Source: Acidimicrobiia bacterium (lineage in GTDB: Bacteria > Actinomycetota > Acidimicrobiia > IMCC26256 > JACDBD01). From it: a stretch of DNA of 6,759 nt. Positions 1 through 5,119 of this stretch are shown piece after piece; position 1 is the stretch's first letter; every line of letters begins with the position of its first letter. A program made the translations under genes and the position numbers. The stretch covers positions 1 to 6,759 of the forward strand of contig JAPSGP010000163.1 of the NCBI GenBank assembly GCA_031177445.1. The letters are read 5' to 3'. The notes beneath the pieces are model-generated. The model made no database searches, was not told the DNA's origin, and saw only the letters and a program-made list of their open reading frames with translations.

Positions 1-614
1 ACGAGCCCGACGGCACCCTGCAGGGGCGCTATGCCAAACAGCATCTGGTGCCCTACGGCGAGTACGTCCCCGGCCGCCGCTTTCTCGGTTTCATCGAGCA
101 GCTCGAGCAGATCGAACGTGACTTCAAGCCCGGGACCGAGGGCGTGCTGTTCGAGGTCGACGGCCACCGGTTCGCGTCGATCATCTGCTTCGAGTCGGCC
201 TTTGGCCCGCTCGTCCGGGACTTCGTGCGGGACGGCGCGGAGATGATCGTGGTCTCGACCAACAACCGGTCGTACCGGCGCTCCTCGAACTCCGAGCAGC
301 ACCTCGCGCTCAGCCAGATGCGGGCGGCGGAGACGGGCACACCCGTGCTTCACGCGTCGGTGTCGGGGATCTCTGCCGTCATCGATGCCGGCGGCGACGT
401 CGTGCGATCGACCGAGCTCTTCCGGAACCAGGCGGTCACGGCCGAGGTGACGACGGCGACCGGCGAGACGCCCTATGTCCGCTACGGCGAGTGGGCGGTG
501 GCGGGGAGCGCGCTCCTGCTGCTCGCGGCCGCGATCGCGGGTCGCTGGCGCCGCCCGCCCCGGCCGCGTGCTCGTAGACTCCTCGCGCATGCAGGGACCA
601 GGGGGAGCGCGTGA
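1..614 (+). CDS. lnt: Apolipoprotein N-acyltransferase, C-terminal part (5' end outside window)
   Basis: Partial gene; the reading frame is open from base 3. Lnt is a membrane enzyme that transfers a fatty acyl chain from a phospholipid to the N-terminal cysteine of lipoproteins, using a nitrilase-like domain outside the cytoplasmic membrane. Seen here: YAKQHLVPYGEYVP, which carries the family's catalytic lysine (AAA at 36-38), then IICFES with the nucleophilic cysteine (TGC at 186-188), then NSEQHLALSQMRAAETG and SGISAVID, which match the usual Lnt core. The catalytic glutamate would lie upstream of the window. A hydrophobic stretch near the C-terminus (about 486-545) fits the last transmembrane helix, followed by an Arg/Pro-rich tail. 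The stop overlaps the next start by GTGA (611-614), suggesting translational coupling. Family assignment is strong; whether it is fused to a Ppm1-like domain, as in some actinomycetes, cannot be seen. Confidence 0.92.
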   Translation, partial: EPDGTLQGRYAKQHLVPYGEYVPGRRFLGFIEQLEQIERDFKPGTEGVLFEVDGHRFASIICFESAFGPLVRDFVRDGAEMIVVSTNNRSYRRSSNSEQHLALSQMRAAETGTPVLHASVSGISAVIDAGGDVVRSTELFRNQAVTAEVTTATGETPYVRYGEWAVAGSALLLLAAAIAGRWRRPPRPRARRLLAHAGTRGSA

Positions 615-1204
615 GTGACGACGGCGGGAAGGTACCGGTCGAACGGGCGGTCGAGCTGTTCGTGTACGCGCCCGTCGGGGTCGCGCTCTACCTGCGCGAC
701 ACGGTCCCCACGTTCGTGAACCTGTTCGTCACGCGCGGTCGTTCAGAGGTGCGCAAGCGGACCAAGGATGCACGTCGCCAGGTCACGCAGGCAAAGTCGA
801 TGGGGGAGTTCGCGTTCGAGTTCGGTGGCCCGAAGATCCTGCAGAAGGTCGAGGAGGGCGTGAGCGCGGCGCGCAAGAGTGCCGAGACCGTGCTCGCGAA
901 CCTCGCGAGCAGCGAGACCGAGGCGGTCGTCAAAGAGGCGCCGTCGGGCCCGACCGGCACGGAGCGACCGAAGGAGCCGAAGCCGCCGCCGGCTCCGGTA
1001 CCCCCAGCCGTGGCGGGCGACGCCGGTTCCGCGGCCGGCAACGGTGTGCTGGCCATCCCCGACTACGACGAGCTGTCAGCGTCCCAGGTCGTCGAGCGAC
1101 TCGAAGGCCTGCGACGCGAGGAGCTCGAAGCCGTGCGGCAGTACGAGACGGCCAACCGCAGTCGCCGCACGATCTTGTTCAAGATCGAACAGCTCGCCCG
1201 CTGA
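611..1204 (+). CDS. Hypothetical protein with Pro/Ala-rich linker and conserved C-terminal module
   Basis: Not assigned to a named family; 197 residues. Residues 8-40 are fairly hydrophobic (LFVYAPVGVALYLRD, PTFVNLFV) and could be an amphipathic or membrane-associating helix, but no clear signal peptide is present. Residues 42-105 are charged and helix-prone. A Pro/Ala/Gly/Lys-rich disordered linker covers about 107-148. The last ~49 residues form a distinct block beginning PDYDELSASQVVERL and containing EELEAVRQYE and NRSRRTIL; similar 'YD-L-...-YE-..-R--IL' tails recur in other actinobacterial proteins as I remember them, which is recollection and not a search. The GTG start overlaps the lnt stop and has AGGGGGAG (600-607) as ribosome binding site. 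A TAGACT box at 575-580 inside lnt could give an extra promoter. The stop lies 5 bases before the GNAT start, so it is probably in an operon. Confidence 0.8.
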   Translation: MSDDGGKVPVERAVELFVYAPVGVALYLRDTVPTFVNLFVTRGRSEVRKRTKDARRQVTQAKSMGEFAFEFGGPKILQKVEEGVSAARKSAETVLANLASSETEAVVKEAPSGPTGTERPKEPKPPPAPVPPAVAGDAGSAAGNGVLAIPDYDELSASQVVERLEGLRREELEAVRQYETANRSRRTILFKIEQLAR

Positions 1205-1209
1205 GGCCG

Positions 1210-1692
1210 TTGGAGGCGAGCCGTCCTGCGACTCCGCAGGACCTGCCCCGCGTGCTCGAGCTCGCGCAGCAGATGCGGTCCGAACTGGTGCCGATGAAGG
1301 GTGGCGCCATCTGGAGCGCCCGCGAGGCACACGCCGATCCGGCGTCCGTCTACCCGGCGATGCTTGAGCGCGACGACGCCCAGCTCATCGTCGGGACCAT
1401 CGACGAGGTCGTCGTCGGGTTTGCGGCTGCACAGCTCGAACGACTGCACGATGGTCAGATCCTCGGCGTCATCACGGATCTCTTCGTCGATCCCGACGCC
1501 CGCGAGGTGGGGGTGGGCGAAGCGCTCGCACTCGATCTGATCGCGTTCTGCGAGTCGCGCGGTTGCGTCGGGATCGACGCGTTCTCGCTTCCCGGTCACC
1601 GCGCGGCCAAGAACTTCTTCGAGGACTCCGGCTTCACGGCCCGCGCGATCGTGATGCACCGGCGAATGCCGGCCGACGGCGGTGCACGATGA
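1210..1692 (+). CDS. GNAT-family N-acetyltransferase
   Basis: A 160-residue protein of normal GNAT length, expected to move an acetyl group from acetyl-CoA to an amine; the substrate cannot be told. The N-terminus (ASRPATPQDLPRVLELA) is the usual first strand and helix. Motif A is at about residues 88-106: ITDLFVDPDAREVGVGEAL, with the acetyl-CoA pyrophosphate loop as REVGVG rather than the textbook R/QxxGxG/A. Residues 131-143 (HRAAKNFFEDSGF) are the typical end of the fold. The TTG start at 1210 is chosen because the family N-terminus begins immediately after it and no ATG or GTG lies upstream in frame near it; GAGG at 1203-1206 overlaps the previous stop. The gene's TGA overlaps the Nudix ATG (ATGA, 1689-1692), so the two are probably coupled. 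Confidence 0.88.
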   Translation: MEASRPATPQDLPRVLELAQQMRSELVPMKGGAIWSAREAHADPASVYPAMLERDDAQLIVGTIDEVVVGFAAAQLERLHDGQILGVITDLFVDPDAREVGVGEALALDLIAFCESRGCVGIDAFSLPGHRAAKNFFEDSGFTARAIVMHRRMPADGGAR

Positions 1693-2150
1693 CGGCCACC
1701 CCGGAAGTGGCCATCGGCGCGGTCGTGCTGCGCGACGGCGAGCTCCTGCTCGTCCGGCGTGGTCACGGGCCGGCGGCAGGGGAGTGGTCGGTGCCAGGAG
1801 GGCGAGTCCGGTTCGGCGAGGGACTGCACGAGGCGGTGGTGCGGGAGGTCCGCGAAGAGACCGGGATCGACGTCGTCGTCGAGCGCTTCCTGGGTTGGGT
1901 CGAACGCATCCGCGATGCCGAGCCAGAGGGCGAGGGTGCGCACCACTTCGTGATCCTCGACTTCGCGTGCGTATTGCTCGACGAGGACCAGGAGCCCATC
2001 GCCGACGACGACGCCGCCGAGGCCGCGTGGGTCCCGTTCGGCGAGCTCGACGGGATGGCGCTCGTGGCCGGGCTGCTCGACTTCCTGCTCGAGACCGGGG
2101 TCCTCCCGAGCACCGACACCGTCGACCTCGGCGTCGAACCACCGGGGTAA
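1689..2150 (+). CDS. Nudix hydrolase
   Basis: A 153-residue protein with a complete Nudix box at residues 38-60: G38, five residues, E44, seven residues, R52-E53, V54, E56-E57, G59, I60. This motif binds the divalent metal that hydrolyses a nucleoside diphosphate linked to another group. The flanks are also typical: VAIGAVVLRDGELLLVRRG at the N-terminus and GEWSVPGGRV just before the box. The middle carries an acidic stretch (DEDQEPIADDDAAEAAW) before the usual WVPF strand. The substrate is not predictable; this compact form is seen in ADP-ribose, NADH and MutT-like enzymes. The ATG at 1689 is chosen over upstream codons because the family N-terminus follows directly and the ATGA overlap with the GNAT gene is the classic coupling form. 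It is the last clear gene of the + strand cluster. Confidence 0.93.
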   Translation: MTATPEVAIGAVVLRDGELLLVRRGHGPAAGEWSVPGGRVRFGEGLHEAVVREVREETGIDVVVERFLGWVERIRDAEPEGEGAHHFVILDFACVLLDEDQEPIADDDAAEAAWVPFGELDGMALVAGLLDFLLETGVLPSTDTVDLGVEPPG

Positions 2151-2205
2151 CTCGCTGCTCCGACCGGCTGCTGATCTGCACGCTGCACGCCGGCGGAGGT
2201 TCGTG

Positions 2206-2319
2206 ATGACCGACGCCCGGTCGATGCTCGTGGACGCCGAGCGCCGAGCGCGTGTTCTCAGTGCGCGGTCGTGCGATAGTCGTCGAACGGCTCGTCACGC
2301 TCGCTCAGTGCAGCGGTGA
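2206..2319 (+). CDS. Short ORF with good ribosome binding site, possible remnant of a lost gene
   Basis: A 37-codon frame starting ATG at 2206, with GGAGG (2195-2199) six bases upstream, 55 bases after the Nudix stop. The first residues (MTDARSMLVDAERRARVL) look like an ordinary amphipathic N-terminal helix. From residue 18 onward the frame runs antisense over the 3' end of the enoyl-CoA hydratase gene and becomes Arg/Ser-rich, like a shadow frame. The simplest reading is that a gene once began here and its body was removed, leaving the start joined to the neighbouring gene's end; a genuine small protein or a chance frame is also possible. No family recognised. Confidence 0.3.
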   Translation: MTDARSMLVDAERRARVLSARSCDSRRTARHARSVQR

Positions 2320-3088
2320 GACCTTTGTCGCCGACGTTCGAGAGGAATGCCGCCATCGACTTGGTGTGCGTACCGAGCGCGCACAGCTCCGTCCCGGCCC
2401 GGATGCCGCTGCGCAGCCCCATGTACTCCATCTGCCGATGGACGACTCGCTTGTTGAGCTGCACGAGCTCGGGAGCGATGGCGCCAATGCGGGTCGCGAT
2501 CTCTACTACCGCACCGTCGAGCTCGTCGGCCGGAAACGCGCGGTTCGCCCAGCCTTCGCGAACGGCCTCGAGGCCGGAGATCGAGTCGCCCGTGACCATC
2601 ATCTCCATGGCGCGGCGCATGCCGAGGAACCACGCATGGAAGTGCATGTCGGGAACGCCGAAGCGCACCGCGGGGTATCCCATCTGGGCGTCCTCGGCCA
2701 CGTACACGAGGTCGCAGCCGGTCGCGAGCTCGCTCCCACCGGCCAGGCAATAGCCGTGCACCTGGGCGATCACCGGCTTGGCGAGATCCCAGATGCTCAT
2801 CCATCCCTCCGTGACATGACGGGGCCACTGGCCGTCACCACCGGGCGTGTAGAAGGGCATGTCGTGGCCCTCGTTGCCGCCACCGAGGTCGTAGCCCGCC
2901 GAGAACGACGGCCCGGCACCGCGGATGATCGTCACCCGCACCGCATCGTCCTGGTCGTGCGCCCGCAGCGCGTCGAGGATGGCACCCCGCAGCGGGTGGT
3001 TGAGGGCGTTGCGCTTGTCGGGCCGATTCATCGTGATCCGCCGGACCATCGGTGCGGGCTCGTCCAGCAGGATGACCTCGTCGCTCAT
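2258..3088 (-). CDS. Enoyl-CoA hydratase/isomerase (crotonase) family protein
   Basis: A 276-residue crotonase-superfamily protein of normal length, acting on acyl-CoA substrates in the cytoplasm. Seen in order: RPDKRNALN (22-30), the first oxyanion-hole segment FSAGYDL (62-68), and the second, GYCLAGGSELATGCD (112-126), followed by MGYPAVRFGVPD (136-147). Glu120 matches the first catalytic Glu of rat crotonase (E144). The second catalytic position (E164, normally in a PE pair) is Ala140 here, so the enzyme may not be a standard hydratase; isomerase, hydrolase or other crotonase chemistry is open. The start at 3088 is chosen because the family N-terminus follows and GAAGGGGA lies just upstream (complement of 3092-3099); the frame stays open far upstream only by running antisense through the HAD gene. 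It diverges from the HAD gene and converges on the Nudix cluster. A role in fatty-acid, sterol or aromatic-CoA breakdown is inference. Confidence 0.92.
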   Translation of the reverse strand: MSDEVILLDEPAPMVRRITMNRPDKRNALNHPLRGAILDALRAHDQDDAVRVTIIRGAGPSFSAGYDLGGGNEGHDMPFYTPGGDGQWPRHVTEGWMSIWDLAKPVIAQVHGYCLAGGSELATGCDLVYVAEDAQMGYPAVRFGVPDMHFHAWFLGMRRAMEMMVTGDSISGLEAVREGWANRAFPADELDGAVVEIATRIGAIAPELVQLNKRVVHRQMEYMGLRSGIRAGTELCALGTHTKSMAAFLSNVGDKGLTAALSERDEPFDDYRTTAH

Positions 3089-3119
3089 CGATTCCCCTTC
3101 GGTCGGCAACGGTGCGACC

Positions 3120-3149
3120 TGTCTACGGAATGCGAGCCGCAACTGTCCA
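3120..3149 (-). promoter_or_regulatory. Candidate promoter for the enoyl-CoA hydratase gene
   Basis: On the minus strand TGGACA (complement of 3144-3149) is followed after 18 bases by TAGACA (complement of 3120-3125), then a short leader carrying the GAAGGGGA ribosome binding site. The -35 is close to TTGACA; the -10 is weak because it lacks the final T. It lies in the only non-coding region upstream of the gene. Confidence 0.35.
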
Positions 3150-3190
3150 CACGATGCGATCGCGTCGGTGATCGGGGCGTCCTCGGCGCG

Positions 3191-3202
3191 TACCCTCACC
3201 CC
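3191..3202 (+). promoter_or_regulatory. Candidate -10 box for a leaderless HAD-hydrolase transcript
   Basis: TACCCT (3191-3196) fits the actinobacterial TANNNT -10 pattern and ends six bases before the ATG at 3203, so transcription would start at or next to the start codon. There is no Shine-Dalgarno in front of this ATG, which fits leaderless translation. No convincing -35 is seen. Confidence 0.45.
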
Positions 3203-3901
3203 ATGACGAGCAGCGGAGCCGGGGCGGCTGTGACCGGGCACGTCGTGTGGGACTGGAACGGGACCCTCTTCGACGACTTCCCACTCCTCCTCGCGTCGGC
3301 GAACGCCGCGCTCGCGGCGCTCGGCGCGGGGCCGATCGACGCGCATCGCTATCGCACCGAGTTCCACCGGCCCGTGCGGTCCTTCTACGTCCGCCTCGCT
3401 GGGCGTGACCTCACCGACGACGAGTGGGAGCAGGTCGACTACGTGTTCCACGCGCACTACGACGAGCTCCTCCATCAGGCATCGCTCGCCACCGACGCGC
3501 CCACCGCGCTGGCAGCCGTGGGGGAGCGTGGCCTCTCGCAGTCCCTGCTCTCGATGTGGCGGCACGAGCGGCTCATCCCCCACGTTCGCACCCTCGGAAT
3601 CGAACCCTTCTTCGCAAGGGTCGACGGCCTGCGCGGCGTTGCGGGCGGTCCGAAGGAGCCGCACCTGCGAGCGCATCTGGACGCGGTGGCCGCCGCGCTG
3701 CAGCCGCTCCATCCCGACGAGGTGGTGCTCGTGGGCGACACGGTCGACGATGCCGCCGCCGCCCGCGCCCTCGGCGTCCGCTGCGTGCTCTACGCCGGCG
3801 GCGAGATGCCGGCCGAACGTCTCCTGGCCGCCGGCGTCCCGGTCGCACACAGTCTCCTCGAGGCCCTGGAGCTCTGCGGCATCTCGGCGGCGGCCGGGTA
3901 G
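3203..3901 (+). CDS. HAD-superfamily hydrolase (phosphoglycolate phosphatase-like)
   Basis: A 232-residue HAD phosphatase-type protein. Motif I is WDWNGTLFDD (16-25), with nucleophile Asp17; the usual second Asp of DxDGT is Asn19. Residues about 26-105 form the helical cap (C1 type). Motif II is the Ser in QSLLSMW (Ser117), motif III is Lys151 in GGPKEPHL, and motif IV is VLVGDTVDD (Asp179, Asp183), which binds Mg2+. The substrate is probably a small phosphorylated metabolite, but it is not predictable. DWNGT variants form a recognisable HAD subgroup as far as I know, so the Asn may be a family trait and not damage. The ATG at 3203 is supported by the -10 box six bases upstream; a GTG at 3230 is a possible later start. 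It is divergent from the enoyl-CoA hydratase gene and ends before the dif-like site. Confidence 0.87.
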   Translation: MTSSGAGAAVTGHVVWDWNGTLFDDFPLLLASANAALAALGAGPIDAHRYRTEFHRPVRSFYVRLAGRDLTDDEWEQVDYVFHAHYDELLHQASLATDAPTALAAVGERGLSQSLLSMWRHERLIPHVRTLGIEPFFARVDGLRGVAGGPKEPHLRAHLDAVAAALQPLHPDEVVLVGDTVDDAAAARALGVRCVLYAGGEMPAERLLAAGVPVAHSLLEALELCGISAAAG

Positions 3902-3909
3902 ACCCAGCA

Positions 3910-3924
3910 GCGGCCGTAGGCCGC
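3910..3924. terminator. Candidate hairpin between convergent genes
   Basis: GCGGCC, loop GTA, GGCCGC: a perfect 6-bp all-GC stem eight bases after the HAD stop. No T-run follows on either strand, so it would be a weak or non-canonical terminator. A second palindrome, CGTTCCGGGACG (3926-3937), directly follows it and abuts the dif-like site. It could serve the HAD gene, vapC, or neither. Confidence 0.35.
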
Positions 3925-3936
3925 CCGTTCCGGGAC

Positions 3937-3964
3937 GCCGCCCATAATCCCGGTTATGTCACCT
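3937..3964 (+). other. dif: dif-like XerC/XerD recombination site
   Basis: A 28-base site with the exact layout of bacterial dif: an 11-base left arm GCCGCCCATAA (3937-3947), a 6-base centre TCCCGG (3948-3953) and an 11-base right arm TTATGTCACCT (3954-3964). The inner half-sites CATAA and TTATG are perfect inverted repeats separated by six bases, as XerC and XerD need. The left arm agrees with E. coli dif (GGTGCGCATAA) at 8 of 11 bases; the right arm agrees with E. coli (TTATGTTAAAT) at 8 of 11 and with Bacillus subtilis (TTATGTAAACT) at 9 of 11. It lies in a gap between convergent genes, where dif is expected. A chance match of the ten inner bases in such GC-rich DNA is unlikely (rough estimate: well under one in a thousand for this window). 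Function as chromosome dimer resolution site, or as a mobile-module pdif-type site, is inference. Confidence 0.6.
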
Positions 3965-4004
3965 AGAACCGAAGCGCGTGCTCCCCTGGACCGAGCCGCG
4001 TCCA

Positions 4005-4442
4005 TCAGGCTGCGGAGCGGCCTGGCGCCTGGAAGCGAACACCGGCAAAGCGGCCGAAGTCGGTGTCGTGGGTGATCACGATGGCGTCGTGCTCGAGCGC
4101 GAGCGCGGCCAAGTGCGCGTCGGCGACAAGGTTGCCTCCGGTGCCGAGCTCGGTGAGCAGCCCCGATACCAGGTCGAGGTGGCGTGGCGTCGGCTCGACG
4201 ATGACGCTGGGTGGTTCGGCTGTCCACTCCTTCACCCGGGCCAAGGCCTCGGGTACGGGAAGCGGGTGAGGAAAGAGGCCGACCTTGGTCGAGAGCCGGA
4301 GAAAGGCCAGCAACACGGTCCACGCGAACCCGATCGCCTCCCGGTCTCCGAGTGAGGCGTCGAGCCACGCCCGTGACTCGTCGTGCTTCGGGTCCGCTTC
4401 GTTGACGGCGTACAGCAGGACGTTGGCGTCGACGAGCTTCAC
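4005..4442 (-). CDS. vapC: VapC-type PIN-domain toxin ribonuclease
   Basis: A 145-residue PIN-domain protein, the toxin of a type II toxin-antitoxin pair; such toxins cut RNA (often tRNA or rRNA) with Mg2+ held by acidic residues. Seen: Asp5 in LVDANVLLYA, Asp108 in GGNLVADAHLAALAL, and Asp126/Asp128 in ITHDTDFGRF. The glutamate that most PIN toxins carry in the second helix is Ala46 here (TVLLAFLRLST, 42-52); related actinobacterial VapC proteins share this LLAFLR form as far as I recall. The GTG start at 4442 overlaps the antitoxin stop by GTGA, the standard arrangement for antitoxin-first co-translation. It converges on the HAD gene, and its 3' end is 41 bases from the dif-like site. RNA target unknown. 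Confidence 0.93.
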   Translation of the reverse strand: MKLVDANVLLYAVNEADPKHDESRAWLDASLGDREAIGFAWTVLLAFLRLSTKVGLFPHPLPVPEALARVKEWTAEPPSVIVEPTPRHLDLVSGLLTELGTGGNLVADAHLAALALEHDAIVITHDTDFGRFAGVRFQAPGRSAA

Positions 4443-4693
4443 TTCCCAGTTCGCATCTTGCGAATGAGCTCCTCGTCCTCGAGCTCTGCTGCCAGCTGCA
4501 GGGCCCGATCGAGGTTGACGGCCGGGAGCCCGAGGTTTGCGGTCCTCGTGCGGAATCGGGACCGCCGTGGTGTTCCCCCGAGGCCTTCGCGGATGGCGTC
4601 GTTCAGCGCCTCCTTGAAGGAGGAGCCGCGTTCCCGCATGCGCTTGCGGATGAGCGCCTCGGTATCCGGGTCCAGCGTCACGGTCGTGCGCAT
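4439..4693 (-). CDS. vapB: VapB-type ribbon-helix-helix antitoxin
   Basis: An 84-residue antitoxin. Residues 1-40 form a ribbon-helix-helix DNA-binding domain: the strand MRTTVTLDPDTEALIRK, a turn at RGSS, then helix FKEALNDAIREGLGG. Residues 41-84 are the toxin-binding tail, with a basic part (TPRRSRFRTRT) and an acidic helix (LAAELEDEELIRKM). The dimer is expected to neutralise VapC and repress its own promoter. The ATG at 4693 is immediately preceded by an extended -10 box with no ribosome binding site, so the message is probably leaderless. Stop and vapC start overlap by four bases. It lies 45 bases after the YjbR-family stop on the same strand but appears to have its own promoter. Confidence 0.92.
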   Translation of the reverse strand: MRTTVTLDPDTEALIRKRMRERGSSFKEALNDAIREGLGGTPRRSRFRTRTANLGLPAVNLDRALQLAAELEDEELIRKMRTGK

Positions 4694-4698
4694 GGTCG

Positions 4699-4731
4699 CA
4701 TCATAGCATCACCGTCCTTGACAGCATGATG
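4699..4731 (-). promoter_or_regulatory. vapBC promoter with extended -10 inside an inverted repeat (candidate operator)
   Basis: On the minus strand TGCTATGAT (complement of 4700-4708) is a strong extended -10 box ending six bases before the vapB ATG. The -10 sits in the left half of an imperfect inverted repeat: CATCATAGC at 4699-4707 and GCATGATG at 4724-4731, differing by one inserted base. GCATC also occurs twice as a direct repeat (4698-4702, 4706-4710). Ribbon-helix-helix antitoxins typically bind such palindromes over their own promoter. Binding by VapB is inference. Confidence 0.6.
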
Positions 4732-4738
4732 TCGACGG

Positions 4739-5119
4739 CTAGCCGAGCTCGTCGAGGGCCTTCACCATCCGCTTCAGGGCGACCTGGCGGTAGGAGCCGT
4801 CCAGGAGCTCGCCGATCTCCGTCCAGTCGACCTCAGCAGCCTCGAAGTCGAGCGCCAGCCATCCGCCGGGCCCGAAGTACGGCGGGACGTAGATGCGTTC
4901 GTCGTCGAGGAGTGCGAGACGCTCGTCGGGCTCGGGTTTGAAGATGAGGCCGTAGGGGCGGTCGTCGAGTCCGGAGAAGACGGCGAAGATCTTCTTGCCG
5001 GCGCGGAAGGTCGGTCTCCCCCACGCCTCCACCTCCGAGGACTCGGGGAAGGCGAGGCAGAGCTCGCGGAGGTCGGCGAGGTACGGGTCGTCGTCGCGGT
5101 ACATGCGGGGATGCGCCAC
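4739..5119 (-). CDS. MmcQ/YjbR (DUF419) family protein
   Basis: A 126-residue protein of the MmcQ/YjbR family, a small alpha/beta fold sometimes described as a double-wing DNA-binding-like domain; no firm biochemical role is known to me. Seen: DPYLADLRELCLAFPES (11-27), the family signature WGRPTFRAGKKIFAVF (33-48), YGLIFKP (56-62), YVPPYFGPGGWLAL (77-90) and VDWTEIGELLDGSYR (97-111). The start is uncertain. GTG at 5119 is preferred because the TANNNT box TAGGTT (complement of 5127-5132) ends seven bases before it, as for a leaderless message, and VAHPRMY is a usual opening for actinobacterial members as I recall. ATG at 5104 and GTG at 5125 are alternatives; longer extensions run antisense through the RidA remnant. 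It may be co-transcribed with vapBC by read-through. Confidence 0.85.
   Translation of the reverse strand: MAHPRMYRDDDPYLADLRELCLAFPESSEVEAWGRPTFRAGKKIFAVFSGLDDRPYGLIFKPEPDERLALLDDERIYVPPYFGPGGWLALDFEAAEVDWTEIGELLDGSYRQVALKRMVKALDELG

Noticed and set aside
1563..1688. Earlier in-frame start for the Nudix gene.
   Set aside because: The extra residues are a shadow of the GNAT C-terminus; the ATGA overlap at 1689 fits better.
1063..2298. Long Arg-rich minus-strand open frame across GNAT and Nudix.
   Set aside because: Low-complexity composition typical of a GC-rich shadow frame; the + strand genes carry intact family motifs.
2252..3202. Open + strand frame reading into the HAD gene from far upstream (could make a 549-residue protein).
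   Set aside because: It is antisense to the conserved crotonase gene, has no family resemblance, and the HAD motif begins only after the ATG at 3203 with its -10 box.
3089..3850. Minus-strand extension of the crotonase frame through the HAD gene (530 residues).
   Set aside because: The added part is antisense to HAD motifs I-IV; the crotonase N-terminus and a ribosome binding site sit at 3088.
4718..4723. Perfect TTGACA on the + strand near vapB.
   Set aside because: No -10 box at 16-18 bases downstream on the + strand, and its strand is opposite to vapB.
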